A stretch of 40,329 nt of DNA from Gammaproteobacteria bacterium (GTDB taxonomy: Bacteria > Pseudomonadota > Gammaproteobacteria > DSM-19610): contig WGBO01000014.1 in the NCBI GenBank assembly GCA_015494295.1, forward strand, positions 1 through 40,329, in the 5' to 3' direction. Made by a program: the position numbers and the translations under genes. Within the stretch, counting starts at the first letter, position 1. Every line of letters starts with the position of its first letter. Below are positions 35,182 to 40,329 of this stretch, piece after piece. Below the pieces are notes generated by a model that ran no database searches, was not told the DNA's origin, and saw nothing but the letters and a program-made list of their open reading frames with translations.

Positions 35182-36594
35182 TCATGGCAACAGGCGGTTG
35201 ATCAACCGCACCAGCCGTCGGCTCACCGGACTGAACAACTTCCTGCCATACCAGGTATTCACCGTGCGCCGGTGCACCTGGGACAGGGTCGGATAGGCAT
35301 GGATGGTTGCGGAAATATCCGCGATGCCGGCGCCGGTCTTCATCGCCAGCACGATCTCGTGGATCAGCTCGCCGGCGTGCGGCCCGAGTATGGACGCCCC
35401 CAGGATCTTTCCCCGGTGCATGACAAGTTTCACCAGCCCTGCCGCCTCCCTGTCGGTAATCGCGCGATCGATATCCCTGAAGGGGAAACGCAGGACAACG
35501 GGACTCATGCCCTTGTCTTTTGCCTGCTGTTCGGTCAGGCCCACCCTCGCCAGCTCCGGATCCGTGTATGTCACCCAGGGCACCACGCGGTAATCGGTTT
35601 TTTTCGGCATTCTGAAAACCGCGTTGCTGATCACGATGCCGGCCTGATATTCCGCCATATGCGTCAGGGGATAGGGACCACAGACGTCACCACAGGCGTA
35701 GATATGTTTTTGCGAAGTGCGCTGGCGACGATCCACGGTGATGCCTTTCGCGCTGTACGCGACACCGGCCGCCTCCAGCCCGAGTCCGTCGACGGCCGGC
35801 CTGCGGCCGACGGCCACGAGCAGGGCGTCTGCCGCCAGCTGGAAACCGCTACTGCACTCCAGCCGGGTTTCCTCACCGTGACGGGATACCTGTTCCAGCT
35901 TCGTCGAGACATGAATCCTGATACCCTCGGATTCCAGGCGCGCCTTCAGAGCATCGGCCACTTCGACATCCTCGCGGGGAAGCAGTTGCGAAGACTGCTC
36001 CACCACCGTCACCCGGCTTCCCAGCCGCGCGAAAGCCTGCGCCATTTCCAGACCCACCGGTCCGCCGCCCAGCACAACCAGCCTCGCCGGCAACTCGCGC
36101 AGCGAAAACAGATCTTCATTGGTCAGGTAACCGGCCTTCTCCAGGCCTTCGATCGGAGGAATGGAAGGTCGCGACCCGGTTGCAATCACGAACCGAGCCC
36201 CTTCCACGACCCGGTCGCCAACTTGCACCCGCCGGGCATCCACAAAGGTCGCGGTGCCGGACAACACCTCGCAACCATAGCCCCGAAAACGTTCCGGGTC
36301 GTCGTGCAACTGGATCCGTTCGATGATCGACTGCACATGATCGGCGACCTTGCCGAAATCCACTGCCGGCTCACAGGCCGGCAGACCGAACTCTGGGCCA
36401 CGGCGCATCAACGCGGCGACCCCGGCAACGCGAACAAGGGTCTTGCTGGGCACACAGCCGTGGTGCAGGCAATCGCCGCCCAGTTTCGCGGCTTTTTCAA
36501 TCAGCGTGACCTTTAAACCGAGTTGCGCCGCTGCGCTGGCGACCACCAGCCCGCCTGCGCCTCCCCCGATAATGACCAGATCACGTTTTCGCAT
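35182..36594 (-). CDS. FAD-dependent pyridine nucleotide-disulfide oxidoreductase (mercuric-reductase/Lpd-like)
   Basis: A 470-residue class I flavoprotein disulfide reductase. It has FAD site IIGGGAGGLVVA (about 8-19), redox pair C42/C47 in GGDCLHHGCVPSK, NAD(P) site VLGGGPVGLEMAQAF, IYACGDVCG and the dimerisation domain. True dihydrolipoamide dehydrogenases end in HAHPTLSE, whose second His and Glu form the catalytic dyad; here the segment is HAYPTLSQ, so both are replaced. It is therefore unlikely to be an ordinary Lpd. Similar proteins often sit beside TVP38-family genes, as here. The ATG at 36592-36594 starts the FAD fold; the frame is open upstream into the GltD remnant. Confidence 0.87.
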   Translation of the reverse strand: MRKRDLVIIGGGAGGLVVASAAAQLGLKVTLIEKAAKLGGDCLHHGCVPSKTLVRVAGVAALMRRGPEFGLPACEPAVDFGKVADHVQSIIERIQLHDDPERFRGYGCEVLSGTATFVDARRVQVGDRVVEGARFVIATGSRPSIPPIEGLEKAGYLTNEDLFSLRELPARLVVLGGGPVGLEMAQAFARLGSRVTVVEQSSQLLPREDVEVADALKARLESEGIRIHVSTKLEQVSRHGEETRLECSSGFQLAADALLVAVGRRPAVDGLGLEAAGVAYSAKGITVDRRQRTSQKHIYACGDVCGPYPLTHMAEYQAGIVISNAVFRMPKKTDYRVVPWVTYTDPELARVGLTEQQAKDKGMSPVVLRFPFRDIDRAITDREAAGLVKLVMHRGKILGASILGPHAGELIHEIVLAMKTGAGIADISATIHAYPTLSQVHRRTVNTWYGRKLFSPVSRRLVRLINRLLP

Positions 36595-36663
36595 ACCCGA
36601 CCCCTGTGTTGCGCGACAGCGCATGGCCGCGCCCGTCCCGAAGGTCTTGCAGTATACCCTGTG

Positions 36664-37304
36664 CCGCCCGGCGGCAACCGCCGTGACGACCAGGTCTGGA
36701 TCACGGGTATTGTCACCACCGGCGTAGACGCCCGGACACGTCGGTGTTCCGTGACGACTTCCAGCGGCACATGCCTGGTCTTGAGACGCACGCCTTCGTC
36801 GAGAGCCGCGCGGCGTTCCTTCGCGCTGGCGCGCATGGCCGACGCGTCGCGCCGGTACACCAGGGTCACGCGGCGCGCGCCTTCGCGCAATGCGGAACGC
36901 GCACAGTCGATGGCGGAATCACCGTCACCTATCACCAGCACACGTTTCCCGGCCAGCTCCTGGCGCCTGTGCGGGTCGCGGTTGATCCGCGACAGACAGG
37001 AGAGCGCGTCCTCGACCCCTTCCGCCCCGATGCCCGGCACCGACAGGCGCCGCGGCCGCGATGTGCCATTGGCCACGAACAATGTCTGATACTGTTCCCG
37101 GAGTTGCGCCAGCATGGCATCGTCGACCCATGCCCCCAGCCACAATCGCACCCCCTGTTTCTCCAGCATCCGCTGGCGCCTGGACAGGATCGACTTGTCG
37201 AGCTTGAATGGCGGCACACCGCTGGCCAGCAGTCCGCCGACCGACGGCTGCGAATCGAACGGGGTGACCTCGTACCCCGCCCGGCTCAACTGATCGGCAC
37301 AGGC
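36664..37304 (-). pseudogene. Remnant of a GltD-like NAD(P)/FAD oxidoreductase gene
   Basis: Two pieces of a glutamate-synthase-small-subunit-like oxidoreductase in different frames. From 37304 leftward: ACADQLSRAGYEV, GGLLASGVPPFKLDK, the second nucleotide site RVLVIGDGDSAIDCARSA and HVPLEVVTEH. At about 36735 homology jumps, in another frame, to PGVYAGGDNTRDPDLVVTAV (the FAD-domain end), then runs without a stop into the downstream oxidoreductase frame. The Fe-S N-terminal region, the first FAD glycine motif and 70 or more residues between the pieces are missing. The upstream end is fused out of frame to a membrane-protein fragment. The gene is not functional as read. Confidence 0.82.
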
Positions 37305-37524
37305 CGAATACCAGGATGACCGCATACTCGGTATAACGGTTCAGCCACCAGGGATTGTCGAACCACTTGAGCCAGACCTCGTTCAACCAGCCGACAAACG
37401 GCAGTGTGAACGCGGCCATGCTCAACAACTGCGTGGCAAGCCCGTAACGGCGCGGCATCAAATCCTGCTCACCCGCCGCCGAGCGGCGCGGCTCACGAAC
37501 CGGTGTTGCGGGTTCCCGTATCAT
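37305..37524 (-). pseudogene. N-terminal fragment of an unidentified membrane protein
   Basis: From about 37524 the minus strand encodes a short protein start with MPRRYGLATQLLSMAAFTL, PFVGWLNEVWLKWF and YAVILVFG, a hydrophobic pattern with two probable helices. At 37303-37305 it meets the GltD-like sequence in a different frame. It overlaps the end of the TVP38-rhodanese gene by 32 bases, so it was once the next gene of that operon. I do not recognise the family. It could be the membrane N-terminus of the same, once larger, oxidoreductase, or of a separate gene joined by a deletion. Confidence 0.55.
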
Positions 37525-38500
37525 GACCGACTCCACGTTCCACGACGGGGTACCCCGCCGCGTTCCACGCCGTCATGCCGCCACGCACCACGTGGACATC
37601 CGCAAAGCCCTGCTCTGCCAGCAGCAGGGCCGCCTTTGCGGAACGCCTGTCGGTGCGGCACACGATCGCGACCGGTTGTTCCAGGTAATCGGCGATGGTA
37701 TCGATGGGCTCCGCGAGCCGCTCGACAGGGATGTTCACAGCACCGTCGATATGACCCTGCTCACCGACAAACTCTTCCGGCGATCGCACGTCCAGCACCA
37801 GCAACCCGCCATCCGCCAGCCGCGACCTGAGGGTTTCCACCTCCATCATCGGACCACGACGCAGCGCGCCGATCAGGCGTGGCAGGAAGGCGACGACCGC
37901 CAGCAGCGCCAGCGCCATCATGCCCTTGCGGATCATGCCCTCGCCGCCCGCAACCGCCTCGCGCCCCGCATAGCCCAGGTAGGTATAGGCGACCGCACCC
38001 GGCAACATGAACAGCGCGGTCGCCACGACATACGGCAACAGGCGCAAGCGCGTCAGGCCCAGCGCGTAGTTCAGCAGATTGAATGGAAACAGCGGCACCA
38101 GCCGCACGAAGGCTACGAAACGCCAGCCTTCTGCCTCCACGCCATTGATGAGTTGTTTCACCCGCCCCCCGGCCCTTTCCGCCACCCAGCCCGAGGCCAG
38201 GTAGCGGGCAATCAGGAATGCCAGGGTTGCGCCCAGGCTCGCGCCCGCCAGGTTGTAAAGGGTGCCGAGCACGGGCCCGAACAGGGCCCCGCCGGCCAGG
38301 GTCAGCACCGAGCCCGGCAGGAACAACACCGCGGCCAGCGCGTAGACGAGAATGAACAACAGCGGCGCGACGGCGCCCGCGTCCCGCACCCAGGTTTCCA
38401 GCGCGGCGACATCGAAGCGCTCCCGGTACAGGATCGCAAGGGTAACGGCGAACACCAGCAGCAGCGATACCGCCACGCGCATCATGCGACTAGCGTTCAT
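37493..38500 (-). CDS. TVP38/TMEM64 (VTT/DedA-like) membrane protein fused to rhodanese
   Basis: A 335-residue fusion. Residues 1 to about 215 are a TVP38/TMEM64 domain with six or so helices and the family segment FLPGSVLTLAGGALFG followed by GASLGATLAFLIAR and VRLVPLFPFNLLNYALG. The last 115 residues are a rhodanese domain: LLVLDVRSPEEFVGEQGHI, the active-site loop VCRTDRRSA with its Cys, and VRGGMTAWNAAGYPV. VTT proteins are thought to move lipids across membranes; the rhodanese suggests sulfur transfer or sensing on the cytoplasmic side. The ATG at 38498-38500 is chosen at the first helix. It overlaps the upstream hydroxylase gene by 11 bases. Confidence 0.92.
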   Translation of the reverse strand: MNASRMMRVAVSLLLVFAVTLAILYRERFDVAALETWVRDAGAVAPLLFILVYALAAVLFLPGSVLTLAGGALFGPVLGTLYNLAGASLGATLAFLIARYLASGWVAERAGGRVKQLINGVEAEGWRFVAFVRLVPLFPFNLLNYALGLTRLRLLPYVVATALFMLPGAVAYTYLGYAGREAVAGGEGMIRKGMMALALLAVVAFLPRLIGALRRGPMMEVETLRSRLADGGLLVLDVRSPEEFVGEQGHIDGAVNIPVERLAEPIDTIADYLEQPVAIVCRTDRRSAKAALLLAEQGFADVHVVRGGMTAWNAAGYPVVERGVGHDTGTRNTGS

Positions 38501-39353
38501 CGTTCGCCTCCCACTGGCGGCGATTGATGGCATATCCGCTGACCTTGCCGGTAAATGGCATCGCCAGCATGCCCGGCAGCCAACTGCACCAGCTATCGCC
38601 GCGGAAGGTACGGATGCCGATCGTCATGCACTCGTGCCCGCCACGCGGTTGCGCCCGGTAGGTGCCGAACAGCCGGTCCCACCAGGGCAGGTTGAAGCCG
38701 AAGTTGCTGTTGGTCTCGTCGTCCTCCACCGAATGATGGACGCGGTGCATGTCCGGCGTGACCACGAACAGCCTCAGCACGCGGTCCACGGACTCCGGCA
38801 GACGCACGTTGCCATGGTTGAACATCGCGGTGGCGTTGAGCAGGACTTCAAACACCACCACGGCCACCAGCGGCGGCCCCAGCAGCAGGATCACGGCAAA
38901 CTTGACCAGCATGGAGAAGAGTATCTCCAGGGTATGAAAACGCGCGCCGGTGGTGACATCAAAGTCGAGGTCGGCGTGGTGGACCCGGTGAAAACGCCAC
39001 AACAATGGCACCGCATGCACCATGACGTGTTGCAGCCAGATGGAGAAATCCATGATCAGCACCGAGGCGAACACCGCCAGCCAGGGAGGCGCATCGACAT
39101 AATTGAACAGCCCCCAGCCCTGGCGGCTCGCGAACATCGCCACGCCCACGGCAGCCGTCGGAAACACCAGGCGCACCACATAGCTGTTGAAGAACACCAG
39201 GCCAAGATTGTTCACCCACCGCACCGCTTTGGATGCCTGCGGGCGCCTGCGCGGGCGTACCAGCTCCCATACGGCCATGATCGTGAAAACACCGAAAAAG
39301 AAGCCCAGCCGGATGGACAGTTCATGCTCCATCACCAGTTCATTCAGATTCAT
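38490..39353 (-). CDS. Sterol desaturase/fatty acid hydroxylase family protein
   Basis: A 287-residue di-iron membrane oxygenase. The histidine clusters that bind the iron pair are visible: WLQHVMVH, WRFHRVHHAD, the intermediate FNHGN and DMHRVHHSVED. Four or so membrane helices flank them. Members hydroxylate or desaturate sterols, fatty acids or other lipids; the substrate here is unknown. The ATG at 39351-39353 (MNLNELVMEHE) is taken as start. Co-transcribed with the TVP38-rhodanese gene and divergent from the ArsR-rhodanese regulator, which is therefore its likely controller. Confidence 0.9.
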   Translation of the reverse strand: MNLNELVMEHELSIRLGFFFGVFTIMAVWELVRPRRRPQASKAVRWVNNLGLVFFNSYVVRLVFPTAAVGVAMFASRQGWGLFNYVDAPPWLAVFASVLIMDFSIWLQHVMVHAVPLLWRFHRVHHADLDFDVTTGARFHTLEILFSMLVKFAVILLLGPPLVAVVVFEVLLNATAMFNHGNVRLPESVDRVLRLFVVTPDMHRVHHSVEDDETNSNFGFNLPWWDRLFGTYRAQPRGGHECMTIGIRTFRGDSWCSWLPGMLAMPFTGKVSGYAINRRQWEANDER

Positions 39354-39377
39354 CGCGGTGACCCTCCCGTTCGCAGA

Positions 39378-39443
39378 TTGCCCCCCGCCGGCCACCTGCT
39401 ATACTTGTCGTGGTTAGTTAAAGTATTCAATGGATCTATTGAA
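39378..39443 (+). promoter_or_regulatory. Promoter and palindromic operator candidate of the ArsR-rhodanese gene
   Basis: A -35 TTGCCC (39378-39383) and a -10 TATACT (39400-39405) are spaced 16 bases apart on the plus strand. Just downstream, 39426-39443 is a perfect 6-6-6 palindrome TTCAAT-GGATCT-ATTGAA, the size and symmetry of an ArsR-family operator. It lies between the divergent genes. A leftward promoter could not be identified with confidence. Confidence 0.45.
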
Positions 39444-39465
39444 CATAATGGTAGTCGATCGAAAA

Positions 39466-40137
39466 ATGATGTCAAGCCACAACTTCAAACATGACCTCTT
39501 TACCCAGTTCGCCCGCGTCGGCAAGGCGCTGAGCAACGCCAACCGACTGGAACTGCTGGAATTTCTTGCCCAGGGGGAACGCAGTGTGGACGCACTCGCC
39601 AAGGTTTCCGGACTGAGCGTCGCCAACACCTCCCAACACCTTCAGCAACTGCGCCAGGCCGGGCTGGTGAACTGCCGCAAGGAAGGGCTGAAGGTCTACT
39701 ACCGTCTCAGCGGTGACGATGTCATCGGCCTGCTGGATGCGTTGCGCGGGGTGGCGGAGCGCCACGTCGCCGACGTGGAGAAACTGGTCGATACCTACCT
39801 GACGGTCAAGGACGAACTGGAACCCTTGCCACGCCAGGAACTGTTGGAACGCGTGCGCGATGGACTGGTGACGGTACTGGATGTCCGCCCCGCCGAGGAA
39901 TACGCGGCCGGCCACGTGGCCGGCGCGATCAACGTGCCACTGGCGGAACTGGAAGCCTGCCTCGACCAGCTCAACCCCGAACAGGAGATCGTGGCCTATT
40001 GCCGGGGACCGCACTGCGTGCTGGCCTTCGACGCCGTGGAAAGCCTGAGGAAGAAAGGGCTGAAGGCGCGCCGCCTGGAAGACGGATACCCGGAATGGAA
40101 AACGGCGGGACTGCCGGTAGAAACGGGTACCGGATGA
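39466..40137 (+). CDS. ArsR-family transcriptional regulator fused to rhodanese domain
   Basis: A 223-residue fusion. Residues 1-95 are a winged helix of ArsR type: FTQFARVGKALSNANRLELL, then SVDALAKVSGLSVANTSQHL as the recognition helix-turn-helix. Residues about 120-220 are rhodanese: VTVLDVRPAEEYAAGHVAGA, active-site loop AYCRGPHC and LEDGYPEWKTAGLPV. The helix-turn-helix part has only one Cys, so the two-Cys persulfide switch of SqrR/BigR is absent; the rhodanese Cys may sense sulfane sulfur instead. The frame is open from 39430, but that ATG lies inside the palindrome at 39426-39443; Met at 39466 or 39469 fits the family start better. Confidence 0.9.
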   Translation: MMSSHNFKHDLFTQFARVGKALSNANRLELLEFLAQGERSVDALAKVSGLSVANTSQHLQQLRQAGLVNCRKEGLKVYYRLSGDDVIGLLDALRGVAERHVADVEKLVDTYLTVKDELEPLPRQELLERVRDGLVTVLDVRPAEEYAAGHVAGAINVPLAELEACLDQLNPEQEIVAYCRGPHCVLAFDAVESLRKKGLKARRLEDGYPEWKTAGLPVETGTG

Positions 40138-40144
40138 AAATACC

Positions 40145-40162
40145 GTCCGACAACCGTCGGAC
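40145..40162 (-). terminator. Terminator after tRNA-Phe
   Basis: A perfect 7-bp stem GTCCGAC/GTCGGAC with a 4-base loop lies 21 bases beyond the tRNA 3' end. On the minus strand it is followed by GGTATTTTC, a short T-rich tail. It may also help end the rightward ArsR-rhodanese transcript, which stops at 40137, but that side lacks a T run. Confidence 0.5.
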
Positions 40163-40183
40163 AGTATCGAAAACAGGGAATAA

Positions 40184-40259
40184 TGGTGGCCGGGGACAGA
40201 ATCGAACTGCCGACACGGGGATTTTCAATCCCCTGCTCTACCAACTGAGCTACCCGGCC
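40184..40259 (-). tRNA. tRNA-Phe (anticodon GAA)
   Basis: A 76-base tRNA including an encoded CCA end (40184-40186). The acceptor stem GGCCGGG pairs with CCCGGCC, with discriminator A. The D arm has AGCTCAGTTGGTAGAGC. The anticodon arm GGGGA-TTGAAAA-TCCCC gives GAA, and the T arm has GTTCGATTC. It closely resembles E. coli tRNA-Phe apart from the acceptor and T stems. Confidence 0.98.
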
Positions 40260-40274
40260 GGAAAGGAAGCGCGT

Positions 40275-40303
40275 ATTAAACAGGCCAGTCCCGCGGGCGT
40301 CAA
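40275..40303 (-). promoter_or_regulatory. Promoter of tRNA-Phe
   Basis: On the minus strand a -35 TTGACG (40298-40303) and a -10 TTTAAT (40275-40280) are 17 bases apart. Transcription would start near 40268, about nine bases before the mature tRNA. The GC-rich stretch between -10 and start resembles the discriminators of stable-RNA promoters. Confidence 0.75.
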
Positions 40304-40329
40304 GCCCGAATCACGGAATTCATTCCGAA

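Noticed and set aside
39430..39465. Upstream start at 39430 for the ArsR-rhodanese gene
   Set aside because: The ATG is part of the 6-6-6 palindrome, lacks a ribosome site and adds residues not expected before the winged helix.

Overview
The window looks like a GC-rich gammaproteobacterial chromosome segment, most like the Chromatiales/Ectothiorhodospiraceae-type sulfur-oxidising lineages. The fxsA-groES-groEL block next to divergent cutA-dsbD is the order found in gammaproteobacteria. The tRNA-Phe and most proteins fit this placement, and a DsrE-family domain and two rhodanese fusions give a sulfur-metabolism flavour. The assignment rests on gene content and order only. The first 265 bases form a perfect fold-back, which suggests this is the end of an assembled contig, perhaps from a metagenome.

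Left part (1-8.8 kb): a leftward run glnE, ilvE, a zf-CHCC protein, an ELM1-like protein, a GT4 glycosyltransferase, a polysaccharide deacetylase and a second, truncated ELM1-like protein. The last four overlap or nearly touch and look like an envelope-glycan operon. Rightward from 7.4 kb is an ECF sigma factor overlapping an unusual membrane anti-sigma factor that carries a DsrE/COG1416-type domain on its outer side.

Middle (8.8-14.1 kb): groEL and groES transcribed leftward from a sigma-70 promoter overlapped by a perfect CIRCE (HrcA) operator, then fxsA, with cutA-dsbD divergent. DsbD has a tandemly duplicated N-terminal redox domain.

Exosortase/exopolysaccharide region (14.1-28.7 kb): leftward xrtD-type exosortase fused to EpsI, a WecA/MraY-type phosphosugar transferase with a long membrane extension, gmd, fcl, prsT, prsK and prsR. 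A divergent WecG/TagA-type glycosyltransferase follows, then a fused ATP-sulfurylase-like/APS kinase whose ATP-sulfurylase active-site motifs are altered. Much of 17.6-28.7 kb is visibly richer in A+T than its flanks, hinting at separate ancestry. The genes fit together as lipid-linked sugar assembly, GDP-fucose supply (with phosphomannomutase at 28.7-30.2 kb feeding GDP-mannose), a sorting protease and the two-component PrsK/PrsR system. No recognisable PEP-CTERM or VPLPA substrate protein lies in the window.

Right part (28.7-40.3 kb): an iron cluster (cytochrome c-FTR1 permease, CbiX/SirB-type chelatase, then phosphomannomutase) behind a promoter with a Fur-like site; a succinate-semialdehyde-type dehydrogenase; an HPP membrane protein; a flavin disulfide oxidoreductase; the wreck of a GltD-like oxidoreductase gene; a TVP38-rhodanese fusion; a sterol-desaturase-type hydroxylase; a divergent ArsR-rhodanese fusion; and tRNA-Phe with its own promoter and terminator. 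No insertion sequences, CRISPR arrays or phage genes were seen.
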